Of a DNA stretch of 12,535 bases, positions 1-7,900 are shown in pieces. The notes under the pieces are model-generated. The model did not search any database and was not told the origin of the DNA. It saw only the letters and a list, made by a program, of their open reading frames with translations. The stretch is taken from positions 1-12,535 of the forward strand of contig JAZQIE010000183.1 in NCBI GenBank assembly GCA_045540975.1. The letters run 5' to 3'. Each line of letters starts with the position of its first letter. The first letter of the stretch is position 1. The position numbers and the translations under genes are program-made. Source of the stretch: SIG510 sp045540975 (GTDB lineage: Bacteria; Bacillota; Clostridia; Oscillospirales; JAAYXM01).

Positions 1-1857
1 CAGGAAACGGATGGTAACAGGGTTGCCTTCCAGAGCTTCGTACAGAGCTTCAAAGTCGCCCTGCTGCATGGGAAGGATCTTTTCCAGAGCCTTTTCGCGG
101 CCTTCAACGGTATCGGAGCAGATCATTTCACGGATCGCAGCGATTCTGTCGGCTTCGAAGAACATATGCTCGGTACGGCAAAGACCGATGCCTTCCGCAC
201 CCAACTCAACCGCTTTCTTCGCGTCGGTCGGGGTGTCTGCATTGGTTCTGACCTTGAGGACGCGGAATTCGTCCGCCCAATCCATGATGGTCTTAAACTC
301 GCCCACGATTTCAGCATCCACGGTCGGGATGATGCCGTCGTAGATGTTACCGGTGGAGCCGTCGATGGAGATATAGTCGCCTTCAACGTAGGTCTTGCCC
401 GCGAGGGTGAATTTCTTGTTTGCTTCGTCCATATTGATGTCGCCGCAGCCCGAGACACAGCAGGTACCCATGCCGCGCGCAACAACCGCCGCGTGGGAGG
501 TCATGCCGCCGCGAACGGTCAGGATGCCCTGAGAAGCCTTCATACCGGTGATGTCTTCCGGAGAGGTTTCCAGACGAACGAGGATGACCTTTTCGCCCTT
601 TTCGTGCCATGCAACCGCATCTTCCGCGGTGAAGACGACCTTGCCGCAAGCCGCACCCGGAGATGCGCCGAGACCCTTGCCTGCCGGGACAGCCGCTTTG
701 ATTGCCTTTGCATCAAACTGCGGATGGAGCAGGGTATCAAGGTTTCTCGGGTCGATCATTGCGACCGCCTGCTTCTTATCAATCATGCCTTCCGCAACAA
801 GGTCGCAAGCGATTTTCAGCGCCGCCTTTGCGGTACGCTTGCCGTTACGGGTTTGAAGCATATAGAGTTTGCCTGCCTGAATGGTGAATTCCATATCCTG
901 CATATCGCGGTAATGGTCTTCCAAAATTGCGCAGACCTTGGTGAATTCTTCAAATGCAGCGGGGAACTTGTCCGCCATTTCGGCAATCGGCATCGGGGTG
1001 CGGACGCCTGCAACAACGTCTTCACCCTGCGCATTGACCAAGAACTCGCCCATGAGACCCTTTTCGCCGGTTGCCGGGTCACGGGTGAATGCAACACCGG
1101 TGCCGCAATCGTCACCCATGTTGCCGAACGCCATCATCTGGACGTTGACCGCGGTACCCCAAGAATACGGGATATCGTTGTCGCGGCGGTAGACGTTTGC
1201 ACGCGGATTGTCCCAAGAACGGAAGACCGCTTCGACCGCGCCCATGAGCTGTTCCTTCGGGTCGGACGGGAAGTCCTTACCGATTTTTGCCTTGTACTCA
1301 GCCTTGAACTGACCAGCAAGTGCTTTGAGGTCGTCCGCGGTGAGCTCGACGTCCTGCTTGACGCCCTTTTCTTCCTTCATCTTATCGATGAGTTCTTCGA
1401 AATATTTCTTACCGACTTCCATAACAACGTCGGAATACATCTGGATGAATCTGCGGTAGCAGTCCCACGCCCAACGCGGGTTGCCGCTCTTTGCGGACAT
1501 GACCTCAACCACTTCTTCGTTGAGACCCAAATTCAGGATGGTATCCATCATACCCGGCATGGATGCGCGCGCACCCGAACGGACCGAGACAAGCAGCGGA
1601 TTTTCGGTATCACCGAACTTCATACCGGTGATGCCTTCCAGCTTATCGATATACTCCATAATCTGCGCCTGGATCTCGTCGTTGATTTTACGACCGTCCT
1701 CGTAGTACTTGGTGCATGCTTCGGTGGTGACGGTGAAGCCCTGCGGAACGGGGAGACCGATTTTGGTCATCTCCGCGAGGTTTGCACCTTTGCCGCCGAG
1801 CAGCTCGCGCATGGAGCCGTTGCCCTCGGAGAAGAGATAGACAAATTTCTGAGCCAT
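1..1857 (-). CDS. ppdK: Pyruvate, phosphate dikinase, N-terminal 619 residues (3' end outside window)
   Basis: Cytosolic enzyme interconverting pyruvate + ATP + Pi and PEP + AMP + PPi, used by anaerobic Clostridia in glycolysis/gluconeogenesis. The protein starts MAQKFVYLFSEGNGSM at 1857, with GGAGG at 1866-1870, eight bases before the ATG. Order of domains: ATP-grasp nucleotide-binding domain (about 1-340) with GGKGANLAEM and VSVRSGARASMPGMMDT; E323, Q335 and R337 (MLQTRNGKRT) fall at the positions I recall for the Clostridium symbiosum enzyme. Next comes the swivelling phosphohistidine domain (about 380-505) with GGMTSHAAVVARGMG, placing the catalytic histidine at 455. The start of the PEP/pyruvate TIM barrel follows, with R561 (GLCRTEHMFF) and R617 (VTIRFL). 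Family length is about 875 residues, so roughly 255 are missing at the window edge. No frameshift or lost catalytic residue is visible. Codons 1-564 contain no TCA, TTA or CTA, consistent with strong codon bias and high expression. Identification is essentially certain. Confidence 0.97.
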   Translation of the reverse strand, partial: MAQKFVYLFSEGNGSMRELLGGKGANLAEMTKIGLPVPQGFTVTTEACTKYYEDGRKINDEIQAQIMEYIDKLEGITGMKFGDTENPLLVSVRSGARASMPGMMDTILNLGLNEEVVEVMSAKSGNPRWAWDCYRRFIQMYSDVVMEVGKKYFEELIDKMKEEKGVKQDVELTADDLKALAGQFKAEYKAKIGKDFPSDPKEQLMGAVEAVFRSWDNPRANVYRRDNDIPYSWGTAVNVQMMAFGNMGDDCGTGVAFTRDPATGEKGLMGEFLVNAQGEDVVAGVRTPMPIAEMADKFPAAFEEFTKVCAILEDHYRDMQDMEFTIQAGKLYMLQTRNGKRTAKAALKIACDLVAEGMIDKKQAVAMIDPRNLDTLLHPQFDAKAIKAAVPAGKGLGASPGAACGKVVFTAEDAVAWHEKGEKVILVRLETSPEDITGMKASQGILTVRGGMTSHAAVVARGMGTCCVSGCGDINMDEANKKFTLAGKTYVEGDYISIDGSTGNIYDGIIPTVDAEIVGEFKTIMDWADEFRVLKVRTNADTPTDAKKAVELGAEGIGLCRTEHMFFEADRIAAIREMICSDTVEGREKALEKILPMQQGDFEALYEALEGNPVTIRFL

Positions 1858-1890
1858 AAGTAATTCCTCCTATGTAAATTGAAATAAGAT

Positions 1891-1905
1891 GCAGATAGTA
1901 TCTGC
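1891..1905. promoter_or_regulatory. Perfect 15-bp palindrome at the ppdK transcription start (candidate operator)
   Basis: GCAGATA-G-TATCTGC is a perfect inverted repeat with 7-base arms and a single central base. It lies just downstream of the predicted ppdK -10 and covers the predicted start site near 1902, a typical repressor position. In RNA the one-base loop would be too tight for a full hairpin, so a DNA-binding dimer site is the more natural reading. The regulator is unknown. Confidence 0.4.
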
Positions 1906-1908
1906 TTT

Positions 1909-1938
1909 ATTCTAACACAGATAAAAGGTCTTGTCCAA
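1909..1938 (-). promoter_or_regulatory. Predicted sigma-A promoter of ppdK (extended -10)
   Basis: On the minus strand, -35 TTGGAC (1938-1933) is followed by an 18-base spacer and -10 TAGAAT (1914-1909). A TGT triplet sits directly upstream of the -10 (1917-1915), giving the TGn extended -10 form common in Gram-positives. Transcription would start near 1902, leaving a leader of about 45 bases before the ppdK ATG. This is a prediction from consensus match only. Confidence 0.6.
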
Positions 1939-1944
1939 CAAAAA

Positions 1945-1960
1945 ATGAATTTTTATTCAT
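1945..1960. repeat. Short AT-rich inverted repeat upstream of the ppdK -35
   Basis: ATGAAT-TTTT-ATTCAT, six-base arms with a four-base centre, lies 7 bases beyond the ppdK -35 element and about 60 bases upstream of the rightward promoter. It could be an activator site or part of an AT-rich UP-like element. AT-rich inverted repeats of this size also occur by chance, so the call is weak. Confidence 0.25.
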
Positions 1961-2021
1961 ACGGAGAGTGGAAAAATGCAATTCTTGGGGAGAAACCCCC
2001 GAAATTTCTTGTGAAATGGGT

Positions 2022-2050
2022 TTGAAATTCCGTTTTAACTATGGTAGAAT
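2022..2050 (+). promoter_or_regulatory. Predicted sigma-A promoter of the HAD-kinase-permease operon
   Basis: TTGAAA (2022-2027), a 17-base spacer and TAGAAT (2045-2050), with TGG directly before the -10 giving an extended -10 element. Transcription would start near 2057, leaving a leader of about 24 bases. The ribosome site AGGGG at 2071-2075 lies 5 bases before the ATG at 2081. It is divergent to the ppdK promoter, with no gene between. Confidence 0.65.
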
Positions 2051-2080
2051 GAAAGCAAGAATACAGAACGAGGGGAATCT

Positions 2081-2737
2081 ATGAAATTCGACGCGATCAT
2101 TTTTGATATGGACGGTGTGCTTATTGACAGTGAAAGCAGATACGTTCATGCGGATGAGCGGATGTATCGCGAGCTGGGACTTGAACTCACATTGGAAGAC
2201 AGCAAAGGCCTTTTGGGTGTGAATCTCAAATCCGGGTCGCTGTTTATTTTGTCCGCACATCCCGAACTCAAATTGACACTTGGTGAAATGCAGGAAATCT
2301 ACGCGGCAAGCCTGCTTCGGTGTTTGGAGGAATCCGAGGACCTCGCCCTGATGGACGGGATGGAGGAGTGGCTGTACGCCCTCAAAGCGGCAGGTGTGAA
2401 GCTTGCGGTTGCCTCATCTTCCACAAAGCCGATGGTGGACCATGTGGTCTGCCGCTTCGGGCTTGATAAGATAATGGACTATGTCATCAACGGTGATATG
2501 GTGACAAACGGAAAGCCCGACCCCGAAATCTTCCTCAAAGCCGCGGCGGCACTCGGGGTGGCACCCGAGCGTTGCGCGGTGGTGGAGGACTCGGTCGCGG
2601 GGATTGAAGCGGCGCACCGTGCGGGGATGTTCTGCCTTGCATATGCGGGCGCGAATGTCCACGGTGTGGACCAATCCGCCGCGGATGCAATCATCGCTAC
2701 CTATAATAAAGAGACATTACGGCATTTGTTGGGATAA
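2081..2737 (+). CDS. HAD-superfamily phosphatase/phosphomutase (beta-phosphoglucomutase-like)
   Basis: Cytosolic haloacid-dehalogenase-fold hydrolase of 218 residues, within the 210-230 range of the beta-PGM / phosphoglycolate-phosphatase subgroup. All four HAD motifs are visible: motif I DMDGV with nucleophile D9 and acid/base D11; motif II ASSS around S112; motif III K145 in GKPDPEIF; motif IV VVEDSVAGIEAA with E169/D170 for magnesium. The helical cap lies between motifs I and II (about residues 15-95), the C1-cap layout used on small phosphorylated sugars. The start is fixed by AGGGG five bases upstream and by the fold beginning at residue 3. It is first in a three-gene operon: its stop codon at 2735-2737 overlaps the ribosome site of the kinase gene. 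Substrate cannot be read from sequence; a sugar phosphate, phosphoglycolate or housecleaning role is possible. Unlike ppdK it uses rare serine codon TCA (S112). Confidence 0.9.
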   Translation: MKFDAIIFDMDGVLIDSESRYVHADERMYRELGLELTLEDSKGLLGVNLKSGSLFILSAHPELKLTLGEMQEIYAASLLRCLEESEDLALMDGMEEWLYALKAAGVKLAVASSSTKPMVDHVVCRFGLDKIMDYVINGDMVTNGKPDPEIFLKAAAALGVAPERCAVVEDSVAGIEAAHRAGMFCLAYAGANVHGVDQSAADAIIATYNKETLRHLLG

Positions 2738-2749
2738 GGAGGAGACAGC

Positions 2750-3298
2750 ATGAAATTCATCATCTCGGGAAGCTCGGGCTCGGGCAAGAACACGGTCATC
2801 AACCGCTTGCTGGCGGAGGACGAGAATCTCGCATTTCTCACCACGGTAACCACCCGTGGGATGCGCCCGGGGGAAAGCCCGGGGAGACCGTATCGCAATG
2901 TCACACACGAGGAATTCCGCGCAATGATTGCGCGCGGCGAGTTTTTGGAATACTGCGAGGTGCATGACGGCAATCTCTACGGAACCAACCGCTGTATTTT
3001 GGCAGAGCTTGAGCGTCTCGGCAAAACCCTCATCAAGGACATTGATGTGGACGGCACCGAAGCGCTCCGCAAAATCTTTTCGGATTTGGTCACCATTTAT
3101 TTGAGTGTGCCGAGAGAGGAACTGAAAAAACGCCTCATCGAGCGCGGGGAGACCGAAATCGAAAAACGCCTCTCCCGTTACGATTATGAGGAATCCAAAA
3201 AGCATCAGTATGACTTCGTCATCCAAAACGATGACTTGGACACCACGGTCAAGCGGATTCAGGAAATCATCCGCGATGCGATTAAGGAGGAGAAATAA
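2750..3298 (+). CDS. Guanylate-kinase-like P-loop kinase with atypical Walker A
   Basis: 182-residue cytosolic protein matching the guanylate kinase fold (GMP + ATP to GDP + ADP). Visible are the P-loop GSSGSGKNT (7-15), the GMP-binding stretch TTRGMRPGE with R36, R39 and E42, Y48, the FLEYCEVHDGNLYGT segment with E67 and Y77, the KDIDVDG strand (D97, D99) and the closing QNDDLDTTVKRIQEII helix region. Two departures stand out: N14 replaces the Ser/Thr that normally follows the Walker A lysine and helps coordinate magnesium, and N80 follows YGT where I recall a GMP-binding serine. It is also slightly short against the usual 190-210. AAGGAGG (2736-2742) overlaps the upstream stop codon, and its own stop overlaps the permease start (TAATG), so translation of the three genes is probably coupled. 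It may be a paralogue with altered substrate rather than the essential Gmk. Confidence 0.8.
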   Translation: MKFIISGSSGSGKNTVINRLLAEDENLAFLTTVTTRGMRPGESPGRPYRNVTHEEFRAMIARGEFLEYCEVHDGNLYGTNRCILAELERLGKTLIKDIDVDGTEALRKIFSDLVTIYLSVPREELKKRLIERGETEIEKRLSRYDYEESKKHQYDFVIQNDDLDTTVKRIQEIIRDAIKEEK

Positions 3299-4641
3299 TG
3301 GATCTTATTTCGGTTGTCGGCATTTTTGCGGGTCTTTTGCTTCTCATCTTCCTCGCGTATAAGGGCCATTCCATCGTTTGGGTCGCACCGCTGTGTGCGG
3401 CTCTGGTCGCGCTGTTTGGCGGACTCAGTCTGCTGGATTCCTATATCGGGGATTACATCAGCGGTGTCGCGGGCTTTGTTGTCTCATGGTTTCCCATGTT
3501 CTTCCTCGGCGCGGTTTACGGAAAGCTCATGGATATGACAGGCTCTGCGCGTTCCCTTGCGAATAAGCTGGTGGACCTCATCGGCCCGAAATTTGCGGTG
3601 GCGGCAGTCGTTCTGCCTTGTCTGCTCATGACCTACGGCGGCATCTCGCTGTTTGTTGTGGTGTTTGTTGTGTACCCGATGGGCTATGCCATTTACCGCG
3701 CGGCGGACCTTCCGAGAACCCTGCTCCCGGGCGCAATCGCGTTCGGTGCATTCGGCATCTCGATGACCGCAATCCCCGGTACTCCGCAGATTCAGAATAT
3801 CATCCCGACCGAGTTTTACAGCACCACCGCAACCGCGGCACCGCTCATGAGTATTGTTGCGGTCATCTTAATCGGTGTGCCGGGCTACTTGTATCTGGAA
3901 TGGCGTGTCCGTCAGGCGCGCAAGAAGGGTCTCCACTTTGAGGAAGACCCCAAATACATTGAAAACAATACCGCAGACGGGGTAGGAAAGTGGCATTGGC
4001 TGTGCGGTCTCATTCCGTTGGTTGTGGTTGTTTTGATGCTCAATGTCCTGCCCGGTGTCCTCAAAAACGCAGGTCTTGCGGAGTGGACCACCAACGAGGC
4101 AATCGTGGTCGCCCTCCTCGGCGGTATTCTGGTCACCTGCCTGATGAATCTGAGGCAGTTTAAGACCCTGCTTCCCGCCATCAACAAGGGTGCGGACAGC
4201 TCACTCCCCGCAATCATGAACACCGCGTGTGCGGTGGGCTTCGGCAGTGTGGTCAAGGCGGTCCCCGGCTTCACACTCCTCAAAAACGCCATGCTCAATA
4301 TGCCCGGCTCAATCCTGCTTTCGGAAGCGGTCGCGGTCAATGTACTTGCGGGTGCAACCGGCTCGGCATCGGGCGGTATGTCCATCGCGCTTGAAGCACT
4401 CGCGCCGCAGTTTTTGGCGAAAGCCACCCAAATCGGCATGAATCCCGAATACCTGCACCGTATCGCATCGCTGGCATCCGGCGGTCTGGATACCTTGCCG
4501 CACAACGGCGCGGTACTCACCCTGCTTGCGGTTTCCAACTGTAAGCACAAGGAATCCTATTTGGATATCTGCGTCACCTCATGCATCATCCCCGTTATCG
4601 TGTCGATTTCCCTCGCGCTGATTTGGGGTCTGTTTCTATAA
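3298..4641 (+). CDS. GntP-family permease (gluconate/organic-acid : H+ symporter type)
   Basis: 447-residue integral membrane protein, the usual GntP-family length, with hydrophobic segments throughout (first at about residues 4-20 and 27-45, last at about 425-446) and no signal peptide. Family-like landmarks are the conserved loops with small and polar residues: TYGGISLFVVVFVVYPMG, SMTAIPGTPQIQNIIPTEF, SSLPAIMNTACAVGFGSVV, GATGSASGGMSIALEAL and GGLDTLPHNGAVLTLLAV. A hydrophilic cytoplasmic-looking loop (about residues 200-232, rich in K, R, E and D) splits the protein. Known relatives move gluconate, glycerate, 3-hydroxybutyrate and similar carboxylates with protons; which one applies here is not readable. 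The start overlaps the kinase stop by one base, with AAGGAGG at 3284-3290 inside the kinase gene. It is the last gene of the operon, followed 13 bases later by a terminator. It uses TCA and TTA codons freely, unlike ppdK. Confidence 0.88.
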   Translation: MDLISVVGIFAGLLLLIFLAYKGHSIVWVAPLCAALVALFGGLSLLDSYIGDYISGVAGFVVSWFPMFFLGAVYGKLMDMTGSARSLANKLVDLIGPKFAVAAVVLPCLLMTYGGISLFVVVFVVYPMGYAIYRAADLPRTLLPGAIAFGAFGISMTAIPGTPQIQNIIPTEFYSTTATAAPLMSIVAVILIGVPGYLYLEWRVRQARKKGLHFEEDPKYIENNTADGVGKWHWLCGLIPLVVVVLMLNVLPGVLKNAGLAEWTTNEAIVVALLGGILVTCLMNLRQFKTLLPAINKGADSSLPAIMNTACAVGFGSVVKAVPGFTLLKNAMLNMPGSILLSEAVAVNVLAGATGSASGGMSIALEALAPQFLAKATQIGMNPEYLHRIASLASGGLDTLPHNGAVLTLLAVSNCKHKESYLDICVTSCIIPVIVSISLALIWGLFL

Positions 4642-4654
4642 TAAAATAAATCGG

Positions 4655-4693
4655 TAAGCGGAGTTGCGAATTTGCAATTCCGCTTATTTTTTT
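4655..4693 (+). terminator. Rho-independent terminator of the HAD-kinase-permease operon
   Basis: The left arm AAGCGGAGTTGC (4656-4667) pairs with GCAATTCCGCTT (4674-4685) through 12 base pairs including one G-U, around the six-base loop GAATTT. T4655-A4686 extends the stem, and seven T follow (4687-4693). It begins 13 bases after the permease stop codon and isolates the operon from the lyase gene. Confidence 0.93.
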
Positions 4694-4750
4694 GACGGAT
4701 TCTTCAAATCAATTTTTTCAATAACTGGATTATTAAAAAAGTATTTCAAT

Positions 4751-4778
4751 TTGAAAAAACTTGTGGTAAGATGATAAT
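4751..4778 (+). promoter_or_regulatory. Predicted promoter of the secreted lyase gene
   Basis: TTGAAA (4751-4756), a 16-base spacer and GATAAT (4773-4778) match sigma-A consensus well. An alternative extended -10, TGG-TAAGAT (4767-4772), lies just upstream with a poorer -35. Transcription would start near 4779-4785, about 70 bases before the ATG. The -35 is also the right half of a TTTCAA-T-TTGAAA inverted repeat (4744-4756). The preceding terminator makes an own promoter necessary. Confidence 0.55.
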
Positions 4779-4784
4779 ACCACA
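4762..4784. promoter_or_regulatory. Operator-like dyad TGTGGTA-N9-TACCACA over the lyase -10
   Basis: Perfect 7-base inverted arms at 4762-4768 and 4778-4784, separated by nine bases, straddle the predicted -10 of the lyase gene. Because the dyad lies at or upstream of the predicted start site, it cannot act mainly as an RNA hairpin. It looks like a binding site for a dimeric repressor, for example of the GntR or LacI type. No regulator gene is in the window. Confidence 0.45.
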
Positions 4785-4807
4785 CGAGTATCGTGATGGT
4801 CAGGTTT

Positions 4808-4825
4808 CAGCCGAGCAATCGGTTG
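4808..4825 (+). promoter_or_regulatory. 5'-leader hairpin with GCAA tetraloop
   Basis: CAGCCGA-GCAA-TCGGTTG folds as a seven-pair stem (one G-U) closed by a GCAA loop of the stable GNRA class. It lies in the predicted leader of the lyase mRNA and ends 15 bases before AAGGAGG (4841-4847), so it leaves the ribosome site free. It may stabilise the message; it is too small for a riboswitch and has no T-run. Confidence 0.35.
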
Positions 4826-4853
4826 TGATTCATAGAAAAAAAGGAGGAGAATC

Positions 4854-4934
4854 ATGAAGAGCAGAAACCGCATTCTGGCACTCACATTGGCAATTGTCAT
4901 GTTGTGTGCGATGCTCCCTGCAAACGTCTTTGCA
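4854..4934 (+). other. Sec signal peptide of the lyase
   Basis: The N-terminus has a basic region (K2, R4, R6), a hydrophobic core ILALTLAIVMLCAMLP and a small-residue cleavage site NVFA|AG after residue 27. The cysteine at residue 18 lies inside the hydrophobic core and lacks the lipobox context (no LxGC followed by a mature lipoprotein start), so cleavage by signal peptidase I is expected rather than lipid anchoring. Confidence 0.9.
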
Positions 4935-7900
4935 GCGGGCGAACTGACTCTGCAGCCTTTGGCAGCTGTTCCCGAAGTGATCGTCGGTGAGACCGAGGTC
5001 GTCGAGATCGGCGCTTTTGAAGGCGCAGCGCAAACCTCTATGGAGACGATGACCGCGTTTAGCGTCACTTCCTCCAACCCCGATGTCGCAGACATCCGTG
5101 TGGAACATACGGGTGAGGGCGACGGCGTTGTGGTCGACTTTGCTGCATATGCGGCAAGCGCAGACCGCAAAGCACCCAAGGAAGCGACTGTTGAAGAAGA
5201 CGGCTTTGCCGTTGATGTAGACAACAGTACCGCTGCGGGCATCAAAAACACAAGCTACTTTACCTGGAAAGCGTACGGTCTCTACCTGCTCAACAACAAA
5301 GTCGGCGGCACTCTGACCCTGACCATTCCGGTCCCGGCAGACGGCTACTATGCGTTGAAGGTTGCGGGTACCGCAGGCTCTACCGGTAATACCAACTCCT
5401 TTGCTGTGGACGGCACCATGATGGGTGAGTACAGCTTCTACAAGAGCGGTGAGGACGAAGCACAGCCCGAGAAGCTGATGGGCAGCGTATACCTCGAAAA
5501 GGGTACCGCATCCGTCACCATCGCAAAGACCGGCGGCAAGACCTACATGATGCTGAGCAAATTGGAACTCGTTCCGATCGGTGACACCGTAAAGCTCAAC
5601 GTCATCGGTAAGACCATCGGCACCTCCAAGGTGACCGTCGCGGCTACCATTGACGATAACGCGGTCAGCACCGAGTTTGACCTCACCGTCCGCGGTGTCC
5701 CGGGCATCTTTGTCGCGCTTGACGATCCGACCGCACTCGATGCGGTTCAGGTCGGAACTCCGTCCAAGGTTGAGCTCGCACTCACCATCGACGGTCTCCC
5801 GATTTCCCCGGATGCAATCGATGTCTTTGAGGTTGAACTTGAAGACTCTTACATGGGTACCGCATCTGTTAGCATTGAGGGCGACACCGCATACCTCAAC
5901 GTTGATGCGGCTGCCGCAGGTGTGACCAATGTCAACTTCACCGTTGCGAATGCAACTTATGACGAAAAAGTCGTCTCTATCCCGATGACCGTCAAGGGCA
6001 ACGAGTATATTTACAGCTTCTTCAAACTCCAGTACGGTAACAACGGTGCACAGGGCTACAATCCGGAATATGTTGAAGACTGGTCGCAGACCACCATGGG
6101 CGACCCGAACGAAATGAACGAAGCACGCGGTGTTTACACCGACCCGTGGATTTACTACGCAGGCAACATCGATGCGAATTCCTTCTTTGTTTGGGCAGAC
6201 AAGAACTACGGTGTTATGGTCGGTAAGCAGCTCGATGCATTCGGCTCTGTCATCATCGACGTTGCAAAGAGCGGCGCATATACCGCGGCACTTGATATCC
6301 TGACCTATAACGAGGGCGGTATCGCGCAGGCGTACATCGCTCCGCTCGATGCAGGCAATCCGCTGGCTGACGAGTACAAGGTCGGCGAGCCGATCGACTC
6401 TTACAGCGTCAATGCCGCAAACAAGGTCCGTACCCCGCTCGGCAACACCTATCTGGAAGCCGGAAAGTACATCTTCTCGGTCAAGATTGTTGGGCAAAAT
6501 GCCGCATCCAAGGGCTTCCGCCTCGGCTTCGGCAACATCCTGCTCCTCTCTCCGACCACCAGAGAATTTGCATTCAAGGTTGACCGCAAGGTCGTTCCGA
6601 CCGATATGGTCACCCCGATTGAACTCAAGGCATCCGTGAACGGCATTCCGGCGTCGCTCGCTGACTTCGAAGATGTGATGATCGAAAACGAAAACGGCGA
6701 TATCATCGACGTGGTCGAGCGCCGTGAGGACGATAAGCTTTATCTCGATGCAACAGGTCTTGCGGAAGGCAGCGCAACCTTAAAGGTAAGCGCGCTGTAT
6801 CACGGCACGACCGAGGTTTCCACCGATATCAAGCTCGACGTTGTGGCGAAGGATGCGCTGTACGGCGTTTCCGTCACCGCTGAGAAGACTCAGCTTGATG
6901 CGGACGAACTCACTCAGACCAAGGTCGAAATCACCTTGGCGGACGGCTCTGTGGTCGGCACCGATGCAGAAGGCATTGAGGTCAACTACGAAACCTCCGA
7001 CGGCGACGTGCTCTTCGCGTATGCGGACGGCCGCGTCAAGGCGAAAAACTCCGGTAAGGCAAACGTCATCGTTACCGTTACCAAAAACGGCATTTCCAAG
7101 TCCGCGTCCGTGGAAATTACGGTTATCTCCGATTCTCCGCTGGTACGCGTTGACTTAAACGGTTTGGACGGCATCGCGCTCGACCATGTCGCTCAGTACT
7201 CGGTCTCGGGTCGTCTGGGCAACGGCTCGCCGATTCCGAACACCGCAACGATTGAGTACATCGTCGTTTCCAACGATGACGGCGCAATCGAGCTTTCCGA
7301 AACAGGCGCGGTCGCAGGTATCGCACTCGGTACCGCGGTCATCAAGGCGCGCGTTACCATGCTGGGCGGCGACTTTATGGAATCCGCGGAAAAGACCATC
7401 ACGGTCTATGACCCGTCGGAATTTGAAGAAGAGGATGACTCTGTCGGCGGCGGCACTCCTGCCGAGGTCTTTATCGACTTCAAGCAGGCGTTCTTAAAGC
7501 CGGATATCACCCCGCGTGACCATACCATCACCTCGTCCGGCTGGGAAGTCAACTCCAAGAAGACCTCTCAGACCATCATGGGTCTGGAGCGTCAGTCCTT
7601 CCGTTGGCAGTTGTACGGTATGAACTGCCTCATGAATGACGATCTCCTTTGCCTTGACATCCTGATTCCGGGCGACGGCTACTATCAGCTGTCTGTCACC
7701 GGCGGTCAGTATGCGGCAGGTATCGTCGGCGGCTTCTACATGAACGGCGAGTACCTGGGCAACTACGATATGTATGACTCGGGCTCAATCATCGCAGGCT
7801 CTGAAGTCAAGCTCAACACCGTCTATCTCAAGGGCGGCGTCAACCAGCTGTACATCAAGCGCAACAAGCCGCGCATTTCCAACGAAGTTTACCTCTATCT

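Noticed and set aside
1..1857. Possibility that ppdK is a truncated pseudogene
   Set aside because: The frame is open to the window edge in register and reaches the R617 motif, so the missing C-terminus is explained by the window boundary.
166..1863. 565-codon open frame on the plus strand opposite ppdK
   Set aside because: It is in exact codon register with ppdK, and its translation is rich in Cys, His and Arg with no recognisable domain. The minus strand encodes an intact PPDK with all expected catalytic residues.
1987..1999. GGGG-AGAAA-CCCC stem-loop between the divergent promoters
   Set aside because: Only four base pairs and no T-run on either strand; no transcript is expected to end here because both flanking genes point away.
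4783..4795. CACGA-GTA-TCGTG inverted repeat near the lyase start site
   Set aside because: Five-base arms in an AT-rich leader are expected by chance fairly often; kept out of the feature list in favour of the stronger adjacent dyad.
4830..6497. 555-codon open frame on the minus strand
   Set aside because: It is in codon register with the lyase gene, its predicted start lies inside Ig-like coding sequence without a ribosome site, and its composition is non-native. It is a codon-bias shadow.
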